Source: Hevea brasiliensis
Taxonomy: Eukaryota > Streptophyta > Magnoliopsida > Malpighiales > Euphorbiaceae
Reading direction: 5' to 3'
Assembly: GCF_030052815.1 (NCBI RefSeq)
Contig: NC_079501.1
Location: 85,755,849-85,819,848, forward strand
DNA: 64,000 nucleotides
Numbering within the stretch: the first letter of the stretch is position 1; each line of letters opens with the position of its first letter. Made by a program: the position numbers and the translations under genes. Below the pieces are notes generated by a model. The model saw only the letters and a list, made by a program, of their open reading frames with translations, was not told the origin of the DNA and did not search any database. This document shows, piece after piece, positions 36,862-49,640 of this stretch.

Positions 36862-37864
36862 ATACCCTGATCTGAGATCAATCTTAGAAAATATGCTTGC
36901 TCCTTTCAACTGATCAAACAGATCATCAATTCTGGGCAACGGATATTTATTTTTCACTATCACTTTGTTCAACTGTCGGTAATCAATACATAATCTCAAA
37001 GTCCCATCCTTCTTCTTTACAAATAGCACTGGAGCTCCCCACGGTGACACACTAGGGTGTATAAACCCCTTGTCCAGTAACTCTTGTAACTAGATTTTTA
37101 ACTTCTTCAATTCAGTAGGTGTCATCCTATAAGGAGCAATTGAAATCAGAGCTATACCCGGCATTATCTCAATGATAAATTCAACTTCCCTTTCTGGTGG
37201 CAAACTAGGCAATTCCTCAGGGAATACCTCAGGGAAGTCTCTTACTATGGGCATATCAAACAGGTCAAGCTTAGCCTACCTAGTATCAACCACGTGTGCC
37301 AAATAAGCTTCGCAACCTTTTCTCATTAATTTCCTTGCAATTGTGGCTGAGATAACATTGGACAAGAAATCTGTCCTTTCACTCACAATGGTATCCTCTT
37401 GATTCTTAGAAGTTTTCAGAGAAATTCTCTTCAGTTTATAGTCCACCATTGCGATGAAGCGATAGCCAATCCATTCTCAAAATCACGTCGAATTCATGAA
37501 ATGGTAGTTCAATTAGGTCCGCCGAGAACTCTTTCCCCTGAATCCTCAATGGGCAACCTTTGTACACCTTATTCACTACCACACTATTGCCTAGTGGATT
37601 AGTGACCAAAATGTCTTGGTCACTCTCCTCTACTTGTATCCCCTTTTCTAAGGGTAGCTTGATGCAGATATATGAATGGATGGATCCTGGATCCACCAAT
37701 GCATGCACAGATATGTTGTAGAGGGAGAACATGCCCCTGATGATGTCCGGGGCATCCTGCTCCTCCTGGGCTCTCATAGCATATGCCTTGGCTAGTGCCT
37801 CGGCCTCTTGCCTCTCAGCTGACTTTGTTGGCGGCCTCTGCAATGTGCCAGCTACCTCTGATTT
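36862..37864 (-). pseudogene. pol: Gypsy-A fragment: protease and start of reverse transcriptase
   Basis: Read from 37864 down. The end of gag and the protease (ALVDPGSIHSYICIKLP, then the DVILRMDWL region) occupy 37436-37843. After a frame change comes RT with [20 protein letters not shown] and YRQLNKV to SKIDLRSGY (36850-37050). Stops lie near 37430, 37275 and 37092. It is bounded by the LINE target duplication on the left and by the GATTT duplication of the solo LTR on the right. Confidence 0.88.
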
Positions 37865-40800
37865 TGTGACATCCCTTACCTGTCTACAGTGTAGCCGAGC
37901 AAGATATGCTACACAGTGTACCGGAACACCATATTTTATCTCAATTATTTTTATCCTTAATTTATTTCTTCATGAATGAAGTGTAATTTGTGAAATTTAA
38001 CTCATTTAAGTTATTTATTAAAATTTTAAATTCATTTGAGGTTCTGAAAATTTTATAAAAAATCTGGCGGAGTACTGGCTAAAAGTGGAGAAAACAATTC
38101 TTCGGAACTTGTGAAAAACACTTCCAATACATTTCCAATCATTCTCAAACTCCATTTGTATCAACATAATCTCAATATTCTCAATCATTTCTCACAACTT
38201 CTTCTATTTGACATTCATTCATTTCATATGATAATCATGTTCAAATCATCAATAAATACTAAATTTTCATTTATAAACACAAATTACAAAATATTTTCAT
38301 TAATACTAAAACATATTACATGAGTTTCAATTTATACATGAGAAAATAAAAGTTTGATTACAAACAATATAAAATACCAAAATGGGACCTAGTGTCCTAC
38401 CAATGCACTGTAGCTTGTGAGGTGACACGGATACTATGCAGAACTGTGAACGGCGTCACCCAACCTATGGTCTACTGGGCTCTCTATCCAAATCTTCAGT
38501 ACCTATGTGTTGCAAAAGCGACGCGCTAAGCATAAAGCTTAATGGTGCCAATAATACAAGAAAATATAATATACAAATAAAAATAAAAATTTTCTAGTTA
38601 TTGTGCTTATAAGAAATAAATTATTACTAACTTATTATTTAGTCGAAGGCTAATTACATTTTATGATATTTGCTCTTTCTAGCATTTTATTAATTGTTTT
38701 CTTGATGATTTTGAGCCTCTTTTTATTGTAATCATTCTTGGTCTTTATCTTGATATTTAATTTCCTTACTTCCTTTAATAATTAATTCAATTACATTTAT
38801 ACTTTTCCATGCTCAAGTAACCTATACAAATTGACCGGACTGGATAAACGGGTAAACTAGCACTAGGTACCAGGTACCTCGGGCCATCACACCATTGGTC
38901 ACAATGTGTCTCCCGGTGTGCTGACATAATGGCTAATAAGCCATGAAAGCAATAAGGCATAAAGCCAAGTATAACATCATAATCAGTATAGCCATAGGCT
39001 ATCATATCACAGAATGGCATGAAGCCATATGCAGTATTACTATCAGAACCCTATTGGCATGCCAACCGATCAAAACCAATCACATTAGGCCTACTAGGGC
39101 ATATTACAAAGTTATTTCTTGAATATTTATACTTAACATGTAAGGTTACTATTCATTTAGTCATTTAAGTCAAAATATTGACTTTCTCATATATAATAGT
39201 TGCATGAATTTTAATTACATAAATTTGCCACATTTTGGTTCCCAAAAGTGTTGGTATTAGTTGCCAATCATTGCTTCTAACCAATGGAGAATAAACCAGA
39301 AATTTCAATTTTTGGGAGCTAGAGTTCATTGTTCCATTAGGCCATTCTACAGTGAGAATTTGGCCAAGTGTTCTGAATCAAAGTTATTCTTTATTATGTC
39401 TAGTTACATTTCACTTTTTGAATCATCCCATTTGGAGTTTTGTAGCTTAAGTTATGGCCTAAACACCATAACTGGCCAGATTGCAATTTTTCCAGAATTT
39501 CTGGGCAGAATCAATTTTGCAGTTTTTGTACACTGAGTGCAGGTCATTTTTTGGATATGTTATGATCAAAATTTGGGTTTGTTTTCTCATGAAAGTTGTA
39601 GGGCTATGTCTCAGCTTTCTATTGGTAAGCATTCAGGTCAATTGGACCTTTCTACACTGAGTTATGACTAAATGAATGAATACTGTTCATTTGGTCATTT
39701 TCCAGGGACTGCATATTGGTCACCCGGATTAGGTCAATTTTTAGAGCCAAAGGTTGGTTTTCTGGGACAGGTTCCTTTATCAAAATTGTTGCATTTTGTG
39801 TCTAGTTTAACCTCCAATTGGCCTTGCACCAATTAGAGTTACCTAGCTTGAGTTATAACCCTAAGAGCACACTGGACTCAAAGGGTCCATAATGCACACT
39901 TAAGGCAGTCTAATTCTTTACATTAGTTAATGTCACCAATCACTCCATTTTCAATTCAAACTACACCAAATGGTCACTAAATGACCATTACAACATCATT
40001 TTGTGATCAATTGCATCTATCCCCATATTTGAGTTTCAAACCCTAGCCCTGAAATTCCAAAGTTTCAAATTCTTGCTCTAAACTCATAAATTAATGTTTT
40101 AAGTGATACAATCATATCAAGGGCAGCCTATTCACTCTTTTAAATCAAAGAAATTCATCACAACACTAAGATAACCATGGCTGCCAAAATTGGTAGAAAT
40201 TCTTCATGCAAATTTTGTTTAATTCTACTAAATTTTCTCCCTTAATTCCTACTCCACATAAGGTATACACAAAATTTTTTGAAGGAATTGGCACTAACCT
40301 TGACTTAGTCACTTTCTAAGACTTCAAAACTTAACTTTCTTCCTTTCTTTTTGCTGCCTAGAGGTGTTCTAAGGTGTGAGGATCAAATTTAGTGAAGTCA
40401 AGTTAGGGATTTATGGTGATTTAAGGTGGGAAGTAAAGCTTGGAGTAGTGTAAAACTGGTGAAATTTTCCTTTTCCTTCTCTTTTCTCTCTTAATTCGGC
40501 TGATTGGGGAAGATGGCTATTGATTTCTTTTGTTTTTCTCTCATTTTTTATTTCCTTTTTATCTCTTTAGTTAATTTGTTAAATTGAGATTGGGTGGGGG
40601 CATGTTAATGACATCATGTGATGTCATAATTCCCAATTTCTTTCATTTTTATTTCCTTTTCTTTGCTACTCATTTTCAATTCAATTTTTAACAATATTTA
40701 TTCATATTTTATGTCATAATAATTATTTAATTAACTGGACAAGTCAGTCAAAAATCATCTATAAAGACGAAATGACCAAAATGCCCTTCGTTTGGCTTAT

Positions 40801-41170
40801 CGAGCCAAAATCGTCTGTACAGATCGAAAAAATTTTCTAAGCCTTTTCTTGGCATTCTAATGCCATAGAACCCTCAATGACTCTTCTCTGGAGTCCCAAA
40901 AATTATTTTATGAATTTTCTCCTGGGTTTAGGGTTTTTAGCTGCGAGGACCGCAACTTCCCACTTGGTTACCCATCGCTAGGGCACCGACTCATTTAACT
41001 TGGTTGTATTTCATTTCTAAAATTTTTCCTTAATTTTTCTTATTAATATTTGAGTTAATTATGGCTTCTCACTTTAGTCTAAATATTTTTTCAAACGTTC
41101 TAGCTGTCCGGACCGACACTGATCACTGGAACAGTAGAATGTACGGAATTGCTACAGTGAGGGAGTTACA
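37865..41170 (-). repeat. Solo LTR of the Gypsy-A/B family
   Basis: 3306 bp from TGTGACATCCC (37865) to GGGAGTTACA (41170), alignable along its length with the LTRs of Gypsy-A and -B. The 5-bp duplication GATTT flanks it exactly (37860-37864 and 41171-41175), and Gypsy-A gag-protease sequence continues on both sides. No internal region is present, so it is the product of recombination between the two LTRs of a former full element. Small open frames inside are not considered genes. Confidence 0.95.
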
Positions 41171-42312
41171 GATTTCCCCGGCCTTCTACCCCTTTGACCT
41201 GCAGGGGTAGGCCTATCTGCTGGTACTGAAGCAGTTGTAGCAGTTCTTCTGGGGCAATCTCTAATCTGATGCTCGGTAGACCCACACAGAAAGCAACCAC
41301 CAGTTACTCGCCAACATTCCCCCTTATGCCACCTTTGGCAGTGTGGACAAGCAAAAGTGACTGCTGGGGTTGGTCCCCTAAACACCGTCCCTGGAGAGCT
41401 GTCCAATGAGGGTGTAAATTGGCCTCTCCTCAGTATGAACTGAGATCTGGGCCTTTGGCACTGGCCCTGACCTTGTGACTGACCAGAACTCTAAGCAAGA
41501 GGACCTCTGAACTTCTTACTAGGAGCAGAGGATGCACTGGTCTGACTTGGACCTCTCTTCTGCTGTCTATCCCTTCTATTCTGCTTATTAATTCTGACTT
41601 TTTCAACCTTCAGTGCAGCTTCAACTAACTTTGTAAAGTTTGTAATCCCCAAAGCTGTAATCATTATCTTGATGTTGTCGTTCAACCCTTCCTCAAACCT
41701 CCTACACCTATCAGTCTCATTGGGGACTATTTCCCTTCCATAGCGGCTTAATCTGATAAATTCCCTCTCATACTCCACTACTGACAGCTATTTCTACTGC
41801 AGACTAATGAATTCTCTTCTTCTCTCTTCTAAGTACACACTGCCCACATACTTTTTTCTGAATTCTGTGAGGAAAAAGTCCCATGTTATCTGCTCTAGCT
41901 GTACCTCACTGAATACTGTGTCCCACCACTAGTACGCATCATCTTGGAGAAGGGACACAACACCCTCTAGTTTCTACTTGGGGGTGCAGTGAAGTTGCTT
42001 CAGTGCCCTTATGGTTCTTTCTAACCAATTCTCAGCTACCACTGGGTCATCTTCTTTCTTACCCATGAAATCCACAACTCCAAACTTCATAATCTTTTCC
42101 AGGTGAGATTTCTGCTATGGAGGTGGTGGCGGTGGCATAGCTCTTGCCATCTGTCTGAAAAATTCAGTCATTTGCTGAAACATGGCCTGTAAAGGCTATG
42201 CAGGCACCTCTGGTGCTGGTGGAGCAGGTTCCCCCCTGTCTCCAGTCTCAGCCACGGGTGGAGCATGACTCTCTACCTTTTCCTTAACTGCCCTCTGCGA
42301 AGTCGGGTCCAT
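41171..42312 (-). pseudogene. gag: Gypsy-A fragment: gag
   Basis: ATG at 42312 in the same context as the Gypsy-B start (MDPTSQRAV). Open parts are 41491-41778, with the gag core ([30 protein letters not shown]), and 41152-41406, with the zinc region ([18 protein letters not shown], then CGSTEHQIRDC). Several Gln or Trp codons are stops (near 41493, 41790, 41936, 41975, 42118). Gag would form the particle. The left end is the GATTT insertion point of the solo LTR. Confidence 0.88.
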
Positions 42313-42422
42313 ATCCTAATCAAAATAATAAAAAAAACAGATCTGCATCAGTTTCACCTCAACACTTACAAATGCAATGCAATGGTATGCACTCTATCTA
42401 GACACAGAAATGCCTAAACCCT

Positions 42423-42434
42423 GCTCTGATACCA
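42423..42434 (-). other. Primer binding site of Gypsy-A
   Basis: Minus strand TGGTATCAGAGC, five bases inside the 5' LTR, an exact initiator-Met tRNA match. Confidence 0.92.
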
Positions 42435-42439
42435 CTAAA

Positions 42440-45400
42440 TGTGACACCCCTCACCCGTCTATAATCTAGCTGAGCAAGGCATATCACACTGTGTGTCGGA
42501 GCACCTTTTCCTATCTTATTTCAATTTATTATTCCTTAATATATTTGTTAAAAATCACTAAGTGAAATTTATACTATTTATGTCATTTATTGAAATTATT
42601 AATTAATTTGAAATTCTGAAAATTTTACTAAAAATCCAGCAGAGTGCTGGCTAAAAATGAGAAAAACAGTTCTTCGGAACCTGTGGAAAACACTTCCAAA
42701 TATATTTAACACATCCCCAACCTCCAAATAAATTCAACACAGTCCCAACATTTCTCATCAAAAAAAAATTTTTTTTTTTAATTTTCATCATTCAATTCAT
42801 ATCATACTCATGCTTAATTTATGAATAAATACTCAAATTTTATTTATGAACACAATTTATAGATAATTAAATTAATACATAATTACATGAGTTTATAGTG
42901 TATAGGGCAAAATGGAAGTCTAATTACAAAAATTTACAAAAATATAAAATACAAAATATAGCGTAGTGTCCTACCAATGCACTGCAGATATGAGGTGACC
43001 CTGGACACCAAAATGCAGATCTGACACTCACCCAGTCTGGGGTTTGTTGGGTTCTCGCTCCGTGTCTCCAATACCTACGTGTTGCAAACAGCGATGCGCT
43101 AAGCAATACAGCTTAGTGGTGCCAATAATAAATAAAATAAACTAAGATAAATAAATATGCAGAATTTATGTTATGATTATGAGCAGACTAAAATTTTTGG
43201 TAACTATTAGTATTATTATTAATTTAATACTTCTATGTTTATTAGTTGATAATAATTTATTAAGGCTTAATTTAATTGCCCAAGTAACCTATGCAATTGA
43301 CCAGATTGGATAAATAGGTAAATTGGCACTGGGTACCAAGAACCTCGAGCCATCATACCATCGGTTACAAAGTATCTTCCAGTGTGCAACAAAATAGCTA
43401 ATAAGCCATAGTAATCATCGGGCACAAGGCCCAGTAAATCAAGAATATTAAACTCGTTATAAGCCATCATATCACAGAATGGCCACAAGAGCCATAAATT
43501 ACAGAATGGCATAATGCCATATGCAGTACTGCTATCAGAACCCTATTGGCTTGCCAACCTATCCAAACCAATCATACTAGGCATACTAAGACATGTTACA
43601 AAATTAATTGTGTAATTCTTTGTTTTTGATATTTATTAGTTACTATTCACTTAGCTAGTCAATAAAAATATTGACTTTTTCATACACAATAGGTATGTTA
43701 GTGCTATTGACACCAACATACCATATTTTGTATTCTAAAATTGTTGGCATTTGTTGCAAATTCTATTTCAAAGCTCATTGAATGTTATTTCCAATTTTCA
43801 GATTTTATGGCTTATATTTTCTATTCCATTGGACATTGCTACAGTAGGAATTTACCTAAACTCTCTTCATCAAAGTTGTTCCTTATTGTATCTTCTTTAA
43901 TTCCCTTTTTGAATCACTCCATCTGGAGTTTTGTAGCTCAAGTTATACTAATTTCATTAGGGCTAGCCAGATTGGCCTTTACCCAGAATTTCTGAGCAGA
44001 AAAGGGTGCTGGTAGTTCTGGTACCCTAATTTTAGCTAGCATTTCGGATGGGTTATGATCAGAATTTAAGTTGGTGTTCTTCATGAAAGTTGTTCTAAAT
44101 TGTCTAAGCTTTCCATTGATATAAAATTCAGGTCAATTGGATATTTCTACACTAAATTATGACCATTTGAACAAACACTATTCATTTGGTCATTTTCCAA
44201 GGCCAGCAAGTTGGCTACATGGATTGAGGTAGAATTTAGGTTATCCTATGTTTGTTTTCTAGGCAGGGTTTCTTCACCAAAGTTGTGTCATTATGTGTCT
44301 AGTTTAACCTCCAAGTGGCCTTGCACCAATTGAAGTTCTACATATTAAGATATTGCTTCCCAACCACACTAGACTCCAGTCTAGTGATTCTAGCACCTTA
44401 AAGGTAGCATAGCAAATCAATATCTAATGCACTAATTCACTTCAATTTATGGTCAAATCTTACCAAATGGTCACTAATTGGACACTAAAATGTTCATTCA
44501 CCATTACATGAGCAAAGTCCTAATTTTTTTCTCAAAACCCTAATTCCCAATTCCAATTCATACAACATACATTAATTAAGCATTCTAATTCATTATGAAT
44601 TACATCTACACTTCAAACACCATCTCTAATCCGCTTTAAATTCATCAAAACAATCAGAGCCACCACCCCCATAAGGCTGCCGAAATTCACCATATACCCT
44701 AGCATGCATAATTTTCTTCAATTCCCACAAATTCCTAGCTTAACTTAGTGTTTTAACATGAATATCAAAAGAAAGAGAGAGAAAGATGGCACTAACCTCA
44801 CTTATGTATTACCCAATCTTGCTAAAACCTCTTAATTTCTTCTTCTTTTTTGCTACTTAGAAGTTGTTTAAGGGGTAAGAAGCAGTTTTTGTGAAGCATG
44901 CTTATGATTTTAGGGGGTGTTTATATGGAAATTTTGGGAGAAAAGAAAGCATCCATGGAGTAAGAGGGAGAGAGGAGTTCGGCTAGTCTAAGAAGGAAGA
45001 AGAAGGTAGATTTTTCCTTTAAATTTTACCCCATTTAACTCTTTTTAAATTGGTTTAATAATGCTTGTTATAATTTGATTGGTGGAGAACATTTTAATTA
45101 CATTATGCTTACTCAAGCATGATGTAATAATTAAACATTTCTTTCCTTTTTCTTTTTCTTGTTTTCCTACTTATTTTTAATTAAATTTTTGGTAATATTT
45201 ATTCACATTTTATGTAATATAATTTATTTACTTAATTGGACAAGTTGGTAAAAAATCATCTCTGAAGGTGAAATGACCAAAATGCCATTCGTTTAGCTTA
45301 ATGAACTAAAATTGTCTGTACTTATTATTTTAATTTTCCGTATATTTTCTTAGCAATCTATTGTCATCGAAACCTCACTAATTCTTCACTGGAGTCCTAT

Positions 45401-45671
45401 AAATTATTTCACAGAGTTTTCCCACGGTTATAGGGTCAACAACTGTCTTCACAGTCACTTCCCGTTAGGTCACCCATCGCCGGAGCACTGACTCATTTAA
45501 CTTTGTTGTATTTTATTTCTAAAATTTTTCCTTAATTTTTATTACCATTATTTGAGTTATTTATGACTCCTCACTCTTGTCTAAATATAGTTCCAAACAT
45601 TCGACTGTCTGGACCAACATTGGTCACCGAAACAGTAGAATGTACGGACTAGCTAAAGTGAGGGCGTTACA
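42440..45671 (-). repeat. Gypsy-A 5' LTR
   Basis: 3232 bp from TGTGACACCCC to GGGCGTTACA. It is related along its length to the Gypsy-B LTRs and the solo LTR, but more diverged from both than the two Gypsy-B LTRs are from each other. It includes a perfect A/T palindromic run near 42763-42780. The partner LTR lies before the window. No gene is seen inside. Confidence 0.93.
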
Positions 45672-46869
45672 AAATCCATGATGGAGAACTTTTTGACACA
45701 CAATAATAGCAAAATGAGATGATGAAAACAATTAGCTTCTAGAATGGACCAGTTGGCTACCCATAATAAGATACTTAAAAACCAGATTGCCTAACAAGCT
45801 GGTTCCTTAAACAAATAGATCTGTAAGTTGCCAAGTAAGGCAGTTGCATTGAGGAGTGGTAGAATATTACAAGAGCAGAAACTAGAATAAAAGTAAAAGA
45901 AAAAAAGGAGAAACTTCTGGAAGTTCTAATAGCCGAATAGAAGAGGAAGAGAAGCAAGCTAAAGAGGGGGAAAGAAAGAAAAAGAAATTACCTGAGCCTT
46001 ACCAGCCCCCTCTACCTTTTCCTCAAAGATTCCAGAAAGTCAAGTTGGATAAGAAGTTTGGAAATTTTTAGAAGTTTTGTAGAAACTTTATATAAACATT
46101 CCTTTTATAGAAGCACTATCTCAAATGCCATCCTATACAAAATTTTTAAAGGAAATTCTTTCTAAGAAAAGAAGGTTGGAAGATTATGAGACAGTTACTT
46201 TGACAGAGGAATGTAGTACCATCTTATAAAACAAGTTACCACCAAAATTAAAGGATCCTAGAAGCTTCTCCATAGCTTGTCTCATTGGCAACATGAACAT
46301 AGACAAGGCCCTCTGTGATCTTGGTGCTAGTGTGAGCCTAATGCCCCTATCCATATGCCAAAAGCTGAATGTTGGAGAACTCAGACCAATTACTATCTCA
46401 CTATAATTGGCGGACAAATCTATCAAATATCCAATTGGCATCTTGGAGAAACATCCCCATCAAGGTATGAAGATTCTTCATTCCTATAGATTTTATGGCC
46501 CTGGAGATGGAAGAAGATGTTCAGATTCCTATAGTATTGGGAAGGCCTTTCTTGGCAACAGCCAGAGCTATTATAGATATCAAAAATGGGCGGTTAACTC
46601 TTAAAGTAGGAGATGAAGAAGTCCAATTCTACCTGTTTAGGGCAATGAAGCATAAATCTAAATCTGATGAATGTTTAAGAGTTGATATTATAGACAAGTT
46701 GGTAGAGGAGAAATTCCAAAAGAGATATCCTGAAGATCCTCTTGAAGCTTGCATAGTGCACAGCCACTCAGTGCAGGATGAAAATAAAGAAATTACAGCT
46801 TATGCACAATCATTGGAAGCTAGCCTACCTTTACCTTTGGCTCAAGCACTGCTAATAGAAGAGCTATAG
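45672..46869 (+). pseudogene. Athila gag C-terminus and protease, broken
   Basis: Translated fragments in changing frames: an early stretch with MDQLATHNKILKNQ (about 45745), LPFPQRFQK (about 46015), then PFIEALSQMPSYTKFLK before protease. The protease has DLGASVSLMP (Asp codon at 46317-46319), then VQIPIVLGRPFLATARAI at about 46520-46575. The frame after 46495 is open to a TAG at 46867. Gag stops lie at about 45801, 45888 and 45930. Protease would process the polyprotein. Confidence 0.82.
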
Positions 46870-46917
46870 GAAGAACAACCCAAAAGCAAGTCACTAGAGG
46901 AGACAAAGCAGGTAGAA

Positions 46918-49640
46918 TTGAAACCTCTTCCATCTACTTTAAGGTATGCATTCTTGGACTCCAACTCTAAATATCCTATTATTATGAATGCTAGCTTGAA
47001 AAATGTAGAGGAGGAAAAACTCTTAAAGAAGCTTAGGACTCATAGTAAGATTATAGGATACATTATAGAAGACCTAAAAGGGATTAGCCCTTACATTTGT
47101 ATGCATAGAATACCTATGGAAGAAAGCAGCAGACCTACCATTGAACACCAAAAGAGACTGAACCCTAACATGAAGGAAGTAGTTAAAAAGGAAATTTTGA
47201 AACTATTAGATGCAAGTATTATATATCTAATATCTAATAGTAAATGGGTCAGTCCAATACATTTAGTGCCTATAAAGGGTGGGACAACTATTGTAAATAA
47301 TGAAAATAACAAGTTGATCCCCACAAGGGTAGTCACTGGTTGGCATATGTGCATTGACTATAGAAAATTAAACAGTTCCACTAGAAAATACCACTTTTCT
47401 CTTCCATTTAAAGATCAAATGCTAGAAAGGCTACCAAAACATTCTTATTTCTATTACCTAGATGGGTATTCAGGGTTTTTTCAAATCCATATTCACCTAG
47501 AAGACTACGAAAAGACCACATTTACATGCCCTTATAGCAATATAGGAGAATGCCCTTTGGTCTTTGCAAAGCTCTAGTAACTTTTCAAAAATGCATGATG
47601 GCTATTTTTTTCTAATTATATTAAAAATATAATGGAAGATTTTATGGATAATTTCTTTGTTTATGGAATCACTTTTGATCAGTGTTTAGCTAACCGTCCA
47701 AAGTACTATAAAAATGTGAGCAATCAAACCTGGTTTTAAATTGGGAAAAATGCCACTTCATGGCAAAAGAGGGTATAGTCCTTGGCCATCTCATATCAAA
47801 AAGAGGAATAGAGGTAGACAAGGCAAAGATTGAGATCATTGAGAAAATGCCACCACCTTTATCAGTCAAAGGAGTGCAAACTTTTTGGGACATATGAGCT
47901 TTTACAGGAGATTCATCAAAGATTTCTCCAAAATAGTTAAGCCTTTAACTAGCTAAATCAAGATATTCCTTTTAACTTTGATGACAGTTGCCTTGTTTCA
48001 TTTAACAGGATAAAGAAGGCATTGATTTTTGTACCAATAATGCAACCGCCAGATTGAGAGTTGCCATTTAGGGTAATGTGCGATGCAAGTAATTATGCAG
48101 TAGGGGTAGTACTTGGACAAAGAAAGGACAAGAAAGTTTATGCTATCTACTACACTAGCAAAACACTTGATGATGCACAAGTCAATTATGCAACCATGAA
48201 GAAAGAACTCCTAGCAGTAGTGTTTACAATTAACAAGTTTAGGTCATACTTAGTTGGATCAAAAGTCATTGTATACATAGATCATGCTACTATATGGTAC
48301 CTTTAAAATAAGAAAGAGGCAAAACCAAGGTTAATCTGATGGATTTTACTTCTACAAGAATTTTACCTTGAAATCAAAGATAAAAAGGAAATTGAGAATA
48401 TGGTAGCTGACCACCTCTCTAAACTCAAGCAGGAAAACACCGGGGATAGCTTTGAAGATTTGCCAATTGATGATTCCTTTTTGGATGAACATTTGCTAGC
48501 GAATTCCCGATTCCCATGGTATGCTGACATTGTTAACTTTCTTCTGTGTAGGGTTTTGCCACCCAACATGTCCTACCAATAGAAGAAAATTTTTTTACAT
48601 GATGTAAGGGATTATACTTAGGAAAAACCACTGTTATTCAAGAGATGCTATAATGGGTTGATAAGAAGATGCATAGTAGAGGAGGAAATAGAGAGTATAC
48701 TGTAGCACTGCCACTTATTATTATATGGAGGACACTTCAGCACAACAAGGATAGTAGCTAAAATTCTCCAAGCAAGATTTTACTAGCCCAACTTGTTTAA
48801 AGATGTGAGAAACTTTATACTGACATGCAATCCATGCCAAAGGACTGGAAATATTTTAAGAAGGAACAAGATCCCACTGCATGGTATACTTGAAGTAGAG
48901 CTATTTGATGTTTGGGATATAGACTTCATGGGTCCATTCCTATCTTCGTTTGGAAACAAGTACATCCTTATTGGTGTAAAGTATGCATCAAAATGGGTAG
49001 AAGCAATAGCGATACCAACAAATGATGCTAGAGTAGTGGTCAAGTTCCTCAAGAAGTACATCTTCACAAGATGTGGCACACCAAGGGCAATCATTAGTGA
49101 TGGGGGAAGTCACTTCTGCAACAACTAGTTTGAAACATTATTAAAGAAATACGGAGTAACACACAAAGTGGTAACACCTTACCACCCTCAAACAAGTGGA
49201 CAGGTGGAAATTTCAAATAAGGAATTGAAGAGGATCCTTGAGAAACTAGTAAATTACTTAAGGAAGGATTGGTCTTTGAAACTAGATGACGCAATATAGG
49301 CCTACTGCACTAGTTTTAAAACTCTTATTGGAACAATCCCCTTTCGCTTGGTATATGGGAAATCATGCCACCTACCTATTAAGCTTGAACACAAAACCTA
49401 TTGGGAAATCCAAACCCTAAATTTTGATTTAAAAGTTGCTAGAAAAAAAAGGTTTCTACAGCTCAATGAATTGGAGGAGATTAGGCAAGATGCCTATGAG
49501 AAGCACATAACCAGAAAAGAAATTAAAGAAAGAGATCTTATCTTGCTCATTAACTCAAGACTGAAGCTATTCCCAGGAAAGTTAAGGCCAAGGTGGTCTG
49601 GACCATTCAAGGTTACACAAGTCTTCCCATAGGAGCAATA
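46918..49640 (+). pseudogene. pol: Athila pol: reverse transcriptase, RNase H, integrase, broken
   Basis: RT begins near 46918 and is open to 47577, with SKWVSPIHLVPIKGGTT, CIDYRKLNSSTRKYHF and YLDGYSGFFQIHIH. A shift follows, and the catalytic FMDD now reads FMDN (47641-47652), so the second Asp is lost. RNase H (48061-48306) has CDASNYAVGVVLGQ and NYATMKKELLAVVF. Integrase keeps CNPCQRTGN, the catalytic D (DIDFMGPF), D (ISDGGSHF) and E ([12 protein letters not shown]), ending at [12 protein letters not shown]. Stops lie at about 48303, 48783, 49126, 49297 and 49630. No chromodomain is seen, as expected for Athila. Confidence 0.88.

Larger units (their letters stand above)
11403..45671 (-). 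mobile_element. Gypsy-A: intron-bearing chromovirus, split by four later insertions
   Basis: The minus-strand frame of a Gypsy-B relative continues across four insertions. Integrase and RNase H lie at 11403-12043, reverse transcriptase at 21974-22548, RT start and protease at 36862-37864, gag at 41171-42312, then primer site and 5' LTR (42440-45671). Each break point carries a target duplication of the inserted element, which proves the order of events. Its 3' LTR and the end of its integrase are left of base 1, beyond Gypsy-1. Flanking bases 45672-45676 (AAATC) would be its own target duplication. It is inserted in the gag of an Athila-type element. Confidence 0.9.

Noticed and set aside
45672..46180. 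A possible host gene between Gypsy-A and the protease frame.
   Set aside because: Translated fragments continue into DLGAS protease and fit the end of Athila gag; no separate gene structure is seen.
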